Shown piece after piece: positions 1 to 11,133 of a DNA stretch of 64,000 nucleotides; positions within the stretch are counted from its first letter, which is position 1, and every line of letters starts with the position of its first letter. Origin of the DNA: Metaphire vulgaris (taxonomy: Eukaryota > Annelida > Clitellata > Crassiclitellata > Megascolecidae); the NCBI GenBank assembly GCA_018105865.1, contig CM030832.1, forward strand, positions 18,425,519-18,489,518. The letters run 5' to 3'. The notes beneath the pieces were generated by a model. It saw nothing but the letters and a program-made list of their open reading frames with translations, was not told where the DNA came from and searched no databases. The translations under genes were made by a program, and so were the position numbers.

Positions 1-83
1 ATCAATCGTTCGACAATTCACTGGAACTTTGATCTGTTTGTCTTCAGAATATGAGTCCGTTTGAAAGCATCTTTTCCAGCTTA

Positions 84-496
84 GGGGCTGTCCATTAATT
101 ATGTCAACAAATTTTGGGCAATTTTTGATCCCCTTCGCTCTTGTCAACAACTGTCGACTTGCAGTTACCCCTATAATTACGTCAACAACTTTTGACCCCT
201 CCTCCCCAAGATCAATGACAGGTCCCAATAACAAGGTTATTGTTTTTTTCGGTGATGACCATTTTCTCCCTGTTTTCCTCATCGAGTGTCAAAATGTGGT
301 GATGATGACATTTTTGACATGCTTTTTTCCATTGTAATAAGTAGTATTCCATTAAATTTCCTATTTTTATTATTTGTAAAAAGTGAAATTGTTGACGTCA
401 ACTTTTCTTGACTTCCCCCTCATCCCTGTCAACAACTGTCAAACTTTTTCAAACCTCCTCTCCTCTAAATTGTTGAAGTAATTAATGGACAGCCCC
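84..496. mobile_element. Harbinger-like MITE with 3-bp TSD
   Basis: The two ends form a near-perfect inverted repeat of about 28 bp beginning ggggctgtccattaatta. The element is flanked on both sides by tta (81-83 and 497-499). A 3-bp TWA-type duplication with G-rich ends is usual for PIF/Harbinger elements, so that is the likely superfamily. No transposase is encoded: the 413 bp are AT-rich and include several tgtcaacaact-like words. ISL2EU-type ends look similar, so the exact clade is open. Confidence 0.75.
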
Positions 497-510
497 TTAG
501 CCATGCGTAT

Positions 511-756
511 TTATCCTATGTTTGTGACAAATCTCTTTGGTCGAGGACTAGACGAATCAACCGTGACGACCTCAATGACTCCAACCTTCGAGAGGATGGA
601 AACCCTGGCAGGCTCAGCAAACAGACTCAAAACTGGAAATGCGGTTCTTCGGTCATTCGCCATTTCGATATAATCTTCCAAAAATAAGCCATGCTTACTG
701 GACATGGCAGACACGCTCAAGGCCCCACGCACCCCCGGAGCGCACGTTTCATCCAT
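511..756 (-). CDS. Hypothetical 81-aa ORF between two MITEs
   Basis: An ATG-started frame of 81 codons ends in TAA. It is not a tandem-repeat translation and has mixed, protein-like composition (EDYIEMANDRRTAF near the middle, VIEVVTVDSSSPRP near the end). No family was recognised. The 187-bp MITE at 764-950 lies directly upstream on this strand. If it and one TSD copy are removed, the frame extends nine codons further to another ATG preceded by an in-frame TGA. The Harbinger-like MITE begins just past the stop. This may be a chance ORF, a real exon damaged by the MITE, or part of an unrecognised repeat. Confidence 0.25.
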   Translation of the reverse strand: MDETCAPGVRGALSVSAMSSKHGLFLEDYIEMANDRRTAFPVLSLFAEPARVSILSKVGVIEVVTVDSSSPRPKRFVTNIG

Positions 757-763
757 CTGACAA

Positions 764-950
764 CAGTGGCGGCTCCAGGATTTGGCAAGTGGGGGAACCG
801 TTGGGGTGGCGACTTCTAAGCATGGGGGCAACTATGTGTTGCTAGGTATGCAGTTGTAAGTATAGGTCTCAACAGGGGGCCACTGGAGGGGAACCAGGCA
901 TTCAATAGAGGGGCAGGAACCCCATGGCCTCTCATGTGGAGCCGCCACTG
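764..950. mobile_element. hAT MITE, family A copy 1
   Basis: The ends are cagtggcggctcca and its inverse. They are flanked by tctgacaa (756-763) and cctgacaa (951-958), an 8-bp duplication matching at 7 of 8. The 187-bp interior is GC-rich and has no coding capacity. The copy at 36814-37002 has the same layout, including the shared word aggcattcaatag, and 5281-5453 is a shorter relative. Eight-bp duplications and CAG...CTG ends point to the hAT superfamily. Confidence 0.88.
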
Positions 951-1252
951 CCTGACAATCTTGGAACAGCCAAGGCATTTGCCTTCAATTTTTCATATCT
1001 AGCAGAACTGGCGACCGCGCTCTGGGGCTATTTGTATATCGGGGCCTTCTGATGCATGGAATATGCACTTTGCATCTGCAAATATCTGCTTCGTTTCAGT
1101 TGCTTTCAAACAGAAGCCATTATTTTGGCTCTGACTCTCCCGTCCAGGGATTTAGAACATCGCTGTAACCAACCGTCAGCTGTACAGCTGTTCTCTGTAA
1201 TGCAGTAGTTCATGTTGTCATGATGTCATCTAGCAAATCCCATTATAAATTC

Positions 1253-1899
1253 TAGAGATGCATCGACAGGGCTTATGCCGATTATCGGCAGGCCGATTTG
1301 TGGCAGCTCGCATTCGTCGGGGCGACTGTAGGTCTACAAGAATCGAAGAAAGGTTAAACAGCAGTCAAGAAATTTGACAAATATGCACCCAAACACATGA
1401 CTACGAAAGCGCAACCACTTTGCTGGAAACCAGAAACGGATGCTAATATTATTTATGAGATTAGCAGCCAGTAATTAATGGCTTATTGGAGTCATTGTGC
1501 CTGTTGAGTGTCTCTTCAATGGCGCTGGGCTCAATTGCTCTGATCGCCACCCACGTCGTCTGCGGACAAGGCTGAAGAAGCTCATTTCTTTATTCCGCAT
1601 TAACATGACGCCTTCTAAATGATTATTATTATTATACTGTGTGTAAACTCGATTTGAAGGCAATCGACACTCAACTTCGGCTTCTACTTTTTCTATTGAT
1701 TTGTTTTCTTGACAATTTCTATTTTCTGCTATAATTATTAATTGATATTTGCATCATGAACGCGTTTAGACTGAATGCACTGCAATTGCAAGTTAGATTG
1801 CGTTGCTCGATACGGCTATGAAACGGCGATGCCGATTAGTTGACCGATTATAACTTGCCGATAACGATTATCGGCAGATAATTAATCGGTGCACCTCTA
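1253..1899. mobile_element. Non-autonomous hAT with TAGAGRTGCAYCG ends
   Basis: The left end tagagatgcatcgac and the inverse of the right end, tagaggtgcaccgatt, match well. Both subterminal regions carry the palindromic words ccgattatcggc and cgattatcggc. The flanks ataaattc (1245-1252) and ataagttc (1900-1907) form an 8-bp TSD with one mismatch. The interior is non-coding. This end type is known from hAT elements in many animals. Confidence 0.82.
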
Positions 1900-2179
1900 A
1901 TAAGTTCATTTCGCCTTATTTTAGCAAAGACTCTGTTGACTGCATTATGTTCTAATATTTCGACCGTTGTCGTTCCTATTCAACTCTTTCTTTCTACTGT
2001 TATTAAACTCTATCCAAAACCGAATTATCCAATCATCATTTCTGCGGTGAATTCGAGGCATAAATAGCTCCTAATTTCCAAACACATTCTCTGTTCGCTC
2101 ATTTTCTCACAACCGCGACTACATTTCTCTTTTGGAGCGAAAGGCCGGGCGGTCGAAGTGTCCCGTTCTCAATCACTGG

Positions 2180-2343
2180 TTATTCTAAGCCTTCTTGGGG
2201 GGGGGTCTCCCCAAAGTTTTAAAATTCCCAAAAAATTTTATATGTTGGCTGGGGGATGGAAATCCCCCCAAAAGTGTGGAGACTCAGACCTTGTCCTCCC
2301 CAAACATTTCAAAATCCCCCCAATGTCAAGGTGGCTAGAATAA
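2180..2343. mobile_element. Small inverted-repeat element, superfamily unknown
   Basis: The segment is bounded by ttattcta-gcc in opposite orientations, followed by G-rich and then C-rich subterminal runs (gggggg near 2196, cccccc near 2316). The interior alternates ccccaaa and aaaatt blocks. No clear TSD could be fixed because the flanks cact and cact are too short to be convincing. It is probably a MITE. Confidence 0.45.
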
Positions 2344-3086
2344 ACACTCTTTCTCAATTAAATTAAATGAGTAATTAGCGACAAAAAGCCGACGATAAAT
2401 GTCAATGCAATCAGTCAATAGAATCCACTTTCTAATGAATGATCTTTCTAATCGGTGCTTGATCTTCAGAAGGGGTCACCGTCACCCCACCCCCACCAGC
2501 AGAGGTGGTGGGCATCGAAAAGTCTTGAGACACGTTGCTTTTTAATCGACCACTATAGAAAATTATACGTCTTAAAGTTCCCGATTATTGCGATTTGCTG
2601 AATCAATTTCGTTCACTGAAAGCCAACTCTGTTTGTTTTCGAGATTCTGGATTTGCATTTCGTGAAGGGAGACGATGCACTGGTGGTGGCTAATGGACTG
2701 AAGGGATCTCAGTTAGACAAATGACTCGCTGTTGAACGGGACTTCAGCAGAATCGTTAGTTTCCTAGAGTCATGTTGACGCCCATGGCTTCATTAGCTGA
2801 TCACGAGTGTCTGCGTCTAACGGATGGTCGCAATCAATTACTGCTTATGTTATTGGTCTATTGATCTATCGAAGTGTTGATGAAAATTCTCGCTCAATCG
2901 AAGCAGCTGCTGGTCACATGACTTGGCCAACGAACCCTTCGCTTATTTACTCCTCTCGGGCAATTTCTTCCTCCGATTCAAGCGAGAGATATTTATGCAT
3001 ATTAACTATTTTGTCTATCATATTAATATCAGCCGTTAGACTAAGAACTTAGAAGTGCCCTTTAATTCTGCTAGCAGTGGTGGTGA
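2344..3086. other. Unassigned non-coding DNA
   Basis: Mixed-composition DNA with no recognised gene or repeat. Short frames at 2807-3052 look like chance ORFs. Confidence 0.5.
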
Positions 3087-3090
3087 GTGA

Positions 3091-3564
3091 GTGGTGTGGG
3101 TGGTGGTGGTGGTGGTGGTGGTGGTGGTGGTGGTGGTGGTGGTGGTGGTGGTGGTGAGTGGTGGTGTGGTGGTGGTGGTGGTGGTGGTGGTGGTGGTGGT
3201 GGTGGTGGTGGTGGTGGTGGTGGTGTGGTGGTGGTGGTGGTGTGGTGGTGGTGGTGGTGGTGGTGGTGGTGGTGGTGGTGGTGGTGGTGGTGGTGGTGGT
3301 GGTGGTGGTGGTGGTGGTGGTGGTGAGTGGTGGTGGTGGTGGTGGTGGTGGTGGTGGTGGTGGTGGTGGTGGTGGTGTGGTGGTGGTGGTGGTGGTGGTG
3401 GTGGTGGTGGTGTGGTGGTGGTGGTGGTGGTGGTGGTGGTGGTGGTGGTGGTGGTGGTGGTGGTGGTGGTGGTGGTGGTGGTGGTGGTGGTGGTGGTGGT
3501 GGTGGTGGTGGTGGTGGTGGTGGTGAGTGTGGTGGTGGTGGTGGTGGTGAGTGGTGAGTGGTGA
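3091..3564. repeat. (TGG)n microsatellite, about 475 bp
   Basis: A very long trinucleotide array. It is broken at intervals by gtg, gag or tgtgg interruptions that shift the phase. The G-rich strand could form quadruplex structures. All ORFs here are translations of the repeat. Confidence 0.97.
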
Positions 3565-3755
3565 GTGAGTGAGTGAGTTGAGTGACTGACTGACTGACTT
3601 GAGTGAGTGACTGACTGACTAAGTGAGTGACTGGGTGACTGAGTGAGCGAGCGAGCGAGTGAGCGAGAGAGTCGTCTGTCTTGTATGTCTGTCTGTCTGT
3701 CTGTCTGTCTCTGTCTGTCTGTCTGTCTGCCTGTCTGTCTGTCTGTCTGCCTGTC
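3565..3755. repeat. Compound GAGT / GACT / GTCT repeats
   Basis: The TGG array passes into gagtgagt, then gactgact, then gagcgagc, then gtctgtct blocks. The last lies at about 3688-3752. This is a gradient of related tetranucleotides. Confidence 0.9.
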
Positions 3756-4998
3756 TTGCGCACAGTTCGTGTCAATTTCAATGGGCATTAATCAGAATGA
3801 CTTCAGAGCTTGTCTTTTGCGTGCAGTGAGAAATCAGTCAACTAAACTGATCCAGATCAACAGATTTCGGGGATTCTTTTCACTTGGGATTTGGAGCGGA
3901 AGAATTTTAATTTACGGGAAAATAGGAAAAATAGGAAGTGTTTTTGTGGAAAGCAAGGGTATTTGGGGATTAGATCACGTCAGGTATACGCTATTTGTCA
4001 GCTCTGTTCAAATACCATCGCAATACCGAGTACGGATGGTAACATCGTTCGAAATTGCTTTTACTATAATATTGATTAGCTCCTCTTGCGTAAATGATGT
4101 TCGTGTATTTATATTTGAAACGATCGGTCGACAGCCGTGTGTTAATATTCTGCCATCGATCTGCCGAAGACAACGGAGAAAGAGTCCTTCGCGTGCATCG
4201 GCGGCGGCTGCTGCCTGGACTTTGGCCGGCGTCGCCGCATTTGCCCGCGGCTGGCGGGAGGGCGGGCGGGCGGGAGGGCGAATCGACGGGACGTACAGGA
4301 CCCGTCCCCATTCAGAAGTAGTAATTGATCGAAAATCGAAGACTGTATGTTGTCCATTGGAACGGGGTTAATTGGTTCGGAACGCATAGAAAATGGCAAA
4401 TTTCGATGCCCTTCAAATGTGAATTGCATTAGCGCTGACCCGCTGCATGAGTAAACAATTATATTGCCTCCTGCTTACGTCGGTTACGAATTCGTTAGAG
4501 AAATATTACAGCTCAGAAGAATAGAATTGAATTAGAAATCCAATATTTGATGTATACAAGCTTCGTTGAAATCGATTCGAAAAAGTCTGACCTTTGATAA
4601 TTGCACCAGACTCTAGGTGCATTTGACTCCTCATAACTGCAAGACAGCAAGATATTGCGATGCTTTAGTCTCCGATTACAAAGCACTTACGAATCTCACA
4701 ACTTGACTGCGCAATCGGCCACGAGTTGGATCATTGGAGCATTGTGCAATCTGACAGGGGTTAATTCTCGCTGGTTGAGACCTTCTGCTTCTAACTGCGC
4801 ATCATAGAGACCGAAAATGTTCGGATGGGAGTCGTTCAACTCACCAGTCACTGGCCTTGTGAAAAATCGGGCACTTATTGGCAGTCAGTCGTTGAGAAGG
4901 GAATCTGTCAAGAGTCACTCAGAACGAATTCATCTGTTGCTCTACACAAAAACAGCACGAATTGCTTCCTGAGAAGAGGACAATTAGAAACATCGGCT
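3756..4998. other. Unassigned DNA with a long open frame and GC-rich patch
   Basis: One plus-strand frame stays open from the microsatellite at 3643 to 4371, about 600 bases of it in non-repetitive DNA. It ends with an Ala-rich and Gly/Arg-rich stretch encoded by a GC-rich, CpG-containing patch at 4190-4290 (ggcgggcgggcgggaggg). No domain is recognised and the start lies in simple repeat, so I do not call a gene. The rest holds nothing I can identify. Confidence 0.4.
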
Positions 4999-5205
<207 letters not shown>

Positions 5206-5280
5206 ATCTCAGCATCAGATGAATTCGAATGGCCGACAGATTTGTGAAGCAAATGACAGAATCCAGAGGAGGATGAGGAG

Positions 5281-5453
5281 CAGTGGCGGCTCCACCGGGG
5301 CCTGGGGGCCCGTCCCCCTCTGTCTGCCTCTGTCAGTGGCCCCCAGTTGGGACCCTCTGTCTTAATGTCATCATTCAGCATCAAATGGTTGGCCCCCATG
5401 ATTGGAAGTTGATTTGTGGTCCCCAAACTTGCCAGAATCCAGAGCCGCCACTG
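5281..5453. mobile_element. hAT MITE, family A copy 2 (short form)
   Basis: The ends cagtggcggctcc and ggagccgccactg-like (agagccgccactg) are flanked by a perfect TSD, atgaggag (5273-5280 and 5454-5461). The length is 173 bp. The ends match the copies at 764 and 36814, but the interior is largely different. Confidence 0.9.
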
Positions 5454-5461
5454 ATGAGGAG

Positions 5462-6395
5462 GAGGAGAGGAGGAGGAGGAGGAAGAGAAGTACGCAGAGG
5501 CCGTGAACCGACGGTGAGTCGTCGGAATTTCTATTCATGTGGAGAGTTTTCAGCTTAAATTGATTTATGTGCCGCTAGTTTAGTTTGAGGAACAAGTCTT
5601 GGTTTGGCGATCAGTTACTTGTGCTTCTATTTCAGTTGGTGGGCAAAACATTTTCTTTCCAGACCGACAATGTTTGGCTTATTTGTTGTCTGTACTTGAA
5701 TAATTAGGTTGAAGCAACTGATGACAAAAGCATTGCTGGTTTCAAGCCACAATTTCGAAAATTAAAGTTTCGAAATTTGAACTGATCAATGGATCAGAAT
5801 AAGACTATCAACAACAATATTCTTGATATAGGCTAACGTTGAGCCTCCTATTTAAAATGTCTCGTGCAAAGAGCGTTAGATGTGTGGGAATGCGTATGCA
5901 TTGGAGCATAGTCTCCCAAAAGTGTGCTATTCGAAATCCGGGAAGCTGAGGTTGACGGGTGAACGTTGTATAGCTCTATACACCTCAGTGGAACGGTCTA
6001 AAACGACAGGATGCCCATCTCGACAGTCGCTAGACTGGAGTGTTGGGATCGTGTTGGTTGAAGTGACTCTTGACACCACCTTCTAGTGGTGGGAGACGTA
6101 AGTAGCTGTAATGAGGATAATCAACCGCTGATTGAGTGAAGCATTGCAGTGAAACGAACGGGCGAGGATTGGCGTCCAACTGTGGGTTAAACAGTGTGGG
6201 AAAGGCAACGGAAAAGCACCGCACTATCTTTTCCAAAGGAAATGACCATATGACGACACAACTCAATATTGAACGAGCTAACAACGTCAACGGGTATCCA
6301 CAGATGCTGGGAGTGTCGCGTCCGGCAATGGAGGAAGCGAGGCCTCCAGGGTCGTCAACCAGAGAAAACCTTGCACAGAAAACAACAGAAAACCA
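5462..6395. other. Unassigned DNA upstream of a LINE fragment
   Basis: A short GAG-rich patch at 5454-5490 is followed by ordinary sequence. The last few hundred bases may be the 5' untranslated part of the LINE whose endonuclease begins at 6396, but I cannot show this. Confidence 0.4.
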
Positions 6396-6560
6396 ATGTC
6401 CTTGAATGTGGGAACTTGGAATGTACAGACTTTACTCAGGCGAGGAAAACTCGCCAACGTCATACGAGAAAGGAAAAGAGATCACCTGGACATATTGGAA
6501 TTATGTGAGACGAGATGGAAAATGGGAGGAAACTTCAATAGTGAGGGAGCCAGGGTGATG
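6396..6560 (+). pseudogene. LINE ORF2 endonuclease N-terminus fragment
   Basis: The frame from the ATG at 6396 reads LNVGTWNVQTLL, then GKLANVIRERKR, then DILELCETRWK. This is the recognisable start of an APE-type endonuclease, as annotated in many animals as craniofacial-development-protein-2-like or endonuclease-reverse transcriptase. Only about 55 residues remain. The frame then runs into a GAT microsatellite, so the catalytic core is missing. The same LINE type contributes C-terminal fragments at 33615, 42355 and 42618. Confidence 0.75.
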
Positions 6561-6663
6561 AAGAAGAAGATGATGATTATGATGATGCTGAGATAGTGGT
6601 GATGGTGAGAATGATAATGATGATGATGATGAATATGATGACGACGACGACGACGATGATGTT
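6549..6663. repeat. (GAT)n / (GAC)n microsatellite
   Basis: Imperfect gatgatgat and gacgacgac runs abut the end of the LINE endonuclease fragment. A similar GAT tract follows the LINE at 34511. Confidence 0.9.
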
Positions 6664-7024
6664 ATGCGACCTTTAGTTGACCAAAGGACTCGGAAAGCCA
6701 TCCTGTCTCTGATAAGTGTAGGCCCTGTAGTCATGGAACACGGCTGCAATTACACAAAGTGAGAGAAGGATTTGTTGATTCATTTTGTGTCTTCGTTAGG
6801 AGGTGGAATTGAGGCAGCATTCCTCACTGAATTCGAAATGCGAAAATTCCACAACTGAAGCGCTCAAGTATTCAGCAAATCTCCATTACTACCTGTCGCT
6901 GTTGTTAGCAATCCACAAAATGATTGCCATTTCCAAGTAAAACTCATTAATTATAATATTAGGTCCACACGTTAAACGCTGTGCTAACAAACTATCTCTA
7001 TTAAAAGCATTAACGAAGCCTGGT
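6664..7024. other. Unassigned DNA
   Basis: No gene, repeat or TIR seen. Confidence 0.5.
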
Positions 7025-7025
7025 G

Positions 7026-7120
<95 letters not shown>

Positions 7121-7150
7121 CATCATCATCATCATCATCATTATTATTAT
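7025..7150. repeat. (TTA)n microsatellite ending in (TCA)n
   Basis: A long tta array at 7025-7120, a short tca block to 7140, then a brief tta run into which the following MITE inserted. Confidence 0.96.
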
Positions 7151-7404
7151 CAGTGGCGTATCCAAGGGGTTTGAGGTTAAACCCCTCCCTTGACTGCCGA
7201 AAACAAAATATTTTTAATGAGTTTCCATGCATTTTTTATTTTTACGCGATTTTCGGGGTCAACTCTCTTTGCTAGACGCTAGACCTGAGAAAGGATTTAA
7301 GTAAGAGCCGATAACGTTTTTTATTTGTCAGGATTTTTCAAAAGTTGGTGACGGTCAAAACTAAAAACCAAACCCCCTTTCAGGAAATCCTGACTACGCC
7401 ACTG
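7151..7404 (+). mobile_element. hAT MITE, family B copy 1
   Basis: The ends are cagtggcgtatccaagg and the inverse of cctgactacgccactg. The element sits at the edge of a TTA array. The flanks attattat and attatatt agree at 6 of 8, but this is weak evidence inside a microsatellite. The interior matches the inverse of 23697-23977 over most of its length, for example aatgagtttccatgcattt near 7217. It contains a diverged copy of the shared internal motif (gataacgttttttatttgtcag, 7310-7331). Confidence 0.85.
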
Positions 7405-7920
7405 ATTATATTATTCACTAACTGATGATTAAAATGGATCAAACCTCTTTACGAAGCATCATTGAACAGATAGGAACTGAAGGCGTCTTTAATACAGCGT
7501 CTAAATACATTTTCTTCCTTACTATCTTCAGGTGGCGGTGGCGGTGGTGGTGGTGGGGATTTACGCTGTTTAACGACAGAACGACAGATATTAAAACGGG
7601 CAAAGGAAAGGTGGTTTAAGTCAGAGGTTCCCAAACTTTTTGGATTGCGGACCCCTACTTTGTTCCCAGCTTAGTTTGCGGACCACCCGCATCATTTAAC
7701 AGTGAATGTTGCAGTTAATATTCAATTAAAATAACGGGCAGACTATTTCCACAACACCAGTTGGCTTGCGGCGCTTTTCCTAAGACGACGATGCGGACAA
7801 TCATTATACCTTTGTACAATTAAACACCGAACAAACGTTGTTATTATTATTATTATTATTATTAACGTACTGATTTATGTGGTAACTCGTCCGAACGAAC
7901 TGCGTGAACACATTACAAAG

Positions 7921-9495
7921 TTACAGATAACTCGTGCGATATAACCAGGTTTTAAGTCTCTCTTTAAAAGTATTCAAGGTCGTAGAGAGCCGTATTGATG
8001 GCGGTAGACAATTCCATGCCCGAGCCGCGGCCGCGGGAAATGCTCGATCCCCGACGGTTCGGAGGCGCATCCTCGGGACCACCAATAAGGCGGATCCGGC
8101 CGATCTCAATCTTTGCCGGCTTGCGTGGTCAGCCACTCGTGATAGTTCGGACGCAAGGTATTCTGGACCGGCTCCATTCAGGCAACGGAAGGTCAAAGTT
8201 GCCAGCTTGAAATGGATCCGCTCTGGCACAGACAACCAGTGCAGATCGCGTAGCAGCGGAGTAATGTGATCGCCTAATGAGGCCTGGCATATCACTCGCG
8301 CAGCAGCGTTCAGGACGGACTGGAGACGATTATGTAGGTATTTCTGTAGTCCAGCGAGAGTTGCATTGCCGTAGTCTAATTTGGACAGCACCAGTGCAAA
8401 GACCAGTGTTTTAAGACCATTGGCAGACACTGATCGACGGATACTCATGATCAGCCGCAGGGCTTTGAAGCACCCTGCCACTACATTTGCCACATGTGAC
8501 TTCATTGATAACGTACTGTCAAGATATATACCTAAATTCCGCACGATCGACACCGGTTGCACTTCCGTTCCATCGATGTAGATGCAAGATGACGGTATCC
8601 AGTGTTTCTGTCTCTCAGCAGCCATCCAGAGCACTTCCGTCTTAGCAGCATTGAGCTGCAGTCGATGTGACCTCAACCAACTGGTCATCTCAGCTAAACA
8701 CATCGTGACGCGTTGTTGAAGCTGCTGGATCGCCGCAGGGGAGCTCCGTAGACTTGCGTGTCGTCCGCGTAGAGGTGAGCTTGCAACCCGAACCGCTGGG
8801 CAATACTCACCATATCGGCAACGTATGGTACGAAGAGGATAGGTCCCAGGACGGAGCCCTGAGGGACCCACGCACTACTCGTGTGGGCGGCGTAGTAGAA
8901 CCGGCACAGCGTACGTACTGCATCCGGTTCTCCAGGTATGAGGAGAACCACTGAAGCACAGAGCCGCCCACCCCATACGATACTTCCATCTTCTGCAGCA
9001 ACGTAGCATGATCCACAGTATCGAAGGCGGCGGTGAGGTCCAACAGCACCAGAACCGCTACGTCCCCAGCGTCCAGAGCTCGAAGAATATCCGAGGTGAC
9101 TTTCAGCACCGCGGTTTCAGTTGAATGGTAAGCACGATATGCAGACTGTAGCTCAGGGAGCAGATTGGAAGACTTCAGGTAGTGAATAAGTTGTTTAGAG
9201 ACGAGCCGCTCAAGTAGCTTCGACAGCACTGTCAAGTTGGAAATCGGTCTGTACGACCTGATGTCATCAGCATCAAGCTGGGTTTCTTAAGTCTGGGAAT
9301 GATGTAGGCGGACTTGAAAGTCGTCGGTACGATTCCAGCAGACATCGAACGGTTAAATAGCTCGGTGATAAAAGGTACGAGTAGGTCGGATGATTCCTTG
9401 AGAAGAAATGTCGGTAGAGGGTCGCTGGCGCACTGCTTGTCCGGCAGTGCTCGAATCACCGATGCCACGTCGTCATGGGATAGAGACTGGAACAA
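7921..9495 (-). pseudogene. LINE reverse transcriptase remnant
   Basis: Successive minus-strand frames carry the reverse transcriptase blocks in order. They are ALPDKQCASDPLP with KSAYIIPRLKK (9232-9495), LLDLTAAFDTVDH (about 9020), VPQGSVLGPILF (about 8850), the catalytic YADDT (8758-8771), then ALVLSKLDYGNATL and the C-terminal region to the TGA at 7921. At least three frameshifts separate these frames. The YADD motif is intact, but no full-length product can be made. Confidence 0.9.
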
Positions 9496-9773
9496 ACCGA
9501 ATTGGCATTGTGAGAACCGTGCGTTAAGCGTGGGCGGGTCATGCGCCTCGGTAGCCTCGCAAACCCGTGCTTCCTTCTCACTGAGATATTCGGCGAAGGA
9601 GTCTGCCGGAGGCGCGCTGTGAGCTGGCGTTCGTCCGCGGCCGAGTAGAGTATTCAGAGACTTCCAGAGACGACGAGGATCGGCTCGTTCAGAGTCGACT
9701 TTACCGCTCCAGAAGACCTCACGTTTCCGGCGGAGCAGTTGCCTGTAGGCTCTCCGACATTCCGTCCAACAGG

Positions 9774-10757
9774 TTACTGCCGTTGCCGCGTCATCCGGGT
9801 CGAGTAAACTTCCCGAGATTTCCGCTCAGCAAGCCGTAACTTCCTCTTGGCCATCCGACACTCCTCGTCGAACCAGGGGTCAGAGGAGCGGCGTCGACAG
9901 TTCACCGTCGTCTCCGGCACCAGCCTATCCACAATGTCGGTAATTTCCTGGTCGTAGAGTTGAGCCAGTTCGTCGATGGTCATCGAGGACCATAACTCTG
10001 GTTGGCAGAGTCTTGACATCATTAGATCATTCCGGAGCACGGAGGTGTCCAACATGCGCCAAGCACGACGTGTGACAGGAGCATAGACCGGGCGTGGTCT
10101 GGTGAGCGGTACTGTCCATCGGACCAGATGATGGTCGGACAGGCCTACGTCAACAACACTGATCTGTGGCGGAACAGTGTCATTGTGGTACGCGACCACA
10201 TCAAGCACACCACCACCGGTGTGCGTCGCCTGAGTCTTCTGGAACACGAAGTTGTAGGTCGTGAAGAGCTCTCCGAGTTGACGAGTGGCTGTCTCATCTT
10301 CACGATCGAGCCGCACGTTAAGATCTCCTGCGACATACACTGGTCCCGATAGAGTCGCGAGGTCTCTAGCAGCTCTGACATTTCGGAGAAGAAGAGTTGC
10401 GTGATCGCAGCTGAACCGGGTCGGTATACCACGGCCAGTACACACGACTCCACAGAGGAAACGCGAGCGCACACCAACTCGAAAGTTTGAAACTGTCTCG
10501 AAACCTTCAGCTTAGACAGCCGGATACCAGGAGCAGCAACGATGGCTACTCCGCCATGGTTGGTGGTTAGAAGGTCTCCGTCGCCTAGTGGGCGGGGCGT
10601 GCCCTCTCGACTACTTGATATCCATCACTAAGAAGTCTACCGATACAGGCCGAGTTTTCGTCATGCCACGTCTCGCACAAGCCGATGACTTTCAGCGAGT
10701 GCTCCCGACAAACTTCTTGAAGATCGTATAACTTGTTGCTAAGCGACCGGATATGTT
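9774..10757 (-). pseudogene. LINE APE-type endonuclease remnant
   Basis: The frame 9774-10472 (232 residues) holds GDLN at about residue 49 and LSDHHLVRW at about residue 109, both expected in exonuclease-endonuclease-phosphatase fold nucleases (the D-x-N and SDH active-site signatures). The N-terminal part (GLCETWHDEN, about 10690) lies in a different frame with stops between, so the protein is broken. The endonuclease would nick target DNA for target-primed reverse transcription. The end of this frame (EECRMAKRKLRLAERKS) leads toward the reverse transcriptase. Confidence 0.85.
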
Positions 10758-10874
10758 GTTACATTACAGCATCAGCTACTCCGTCAATTATCTTAAATAC
10801 AATTAGGCCTACTTGAATGAGATGGATGTGCCTGCATTTTTGCACAAACTGTCAATTTTTAATTGTATTTTGAC

Positions 10875-11133
10875 CAGAGGCGGAGCGAGGAGGGCAGAAG
10901 GGACAAATGTCCCCGGGCGCCGAGATGGGGGCGCCAAAATCGGGTATTTGGGTAAGTGAAACAATAAAGAAGAAGAAACACGTGTGATGATCTTTTTTGC
11001 CTAAATGAAGAGGGGCGCCGTAAGATCTGAGGGGCGCCGAAAACGATGTGAGGACTTTTTTGCTCATCAGCAATGTTAGGGGCGCCAACGGTACACTTTG
11101 CCCCGGGCGCCGCTTACCCTCGCTCCGCTTCTG
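10875..11133 (+). mobile_element. hAT MITE, family C copy 1
   Basis: The ends cagaggcggagcgagg and the inverse of cctcgctccgcttctg are flanked by a perfect TSD, attttgac (10867-10874 and 11134-11141). The 259-bp interior is rich in gggcgcc words. It includes gaggacttttttgctcatcag (about 11051-11071), a variant of the motif shared among other MITE families. It is nested inside the hAT at 7622-11989. A second, truncated copy is at 44954. Confidence 0.92.

Larger units (their letters stand above)
7841..10770 (-). mobile_element. LINE, CR1/L2 group, degenerate
   Basis: Read on the minus strand the order is APE-type endonuclease, reverse transcriptase, a C-terminal region, then a short 3' tail ending in a (TAA)n run at 7841-7864. 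The N-terminal NIRSLSNKLYDL-like start lies near 10755. It lacks one continuous reading frame: several frameshifts and stops separate the domains. The C-terminal words HITPLLRDLHWLSV and RAWNCLPPSIRL are typical of CR1/L2/Rex1-group LINEs. I cannot fix the clade without a tree. The element lies wholly inside the hAT at 7622-11989. Confidence 0.88.

Noticed and set aside
3036..3788. ORFs up to 250 codons on both strands across the TGG array
   Set aside because: They are translations of TGG, GAGT and GTCT repeats (poly-Thr, Pro, His, Val, Gly, Trp) with no unique domain.
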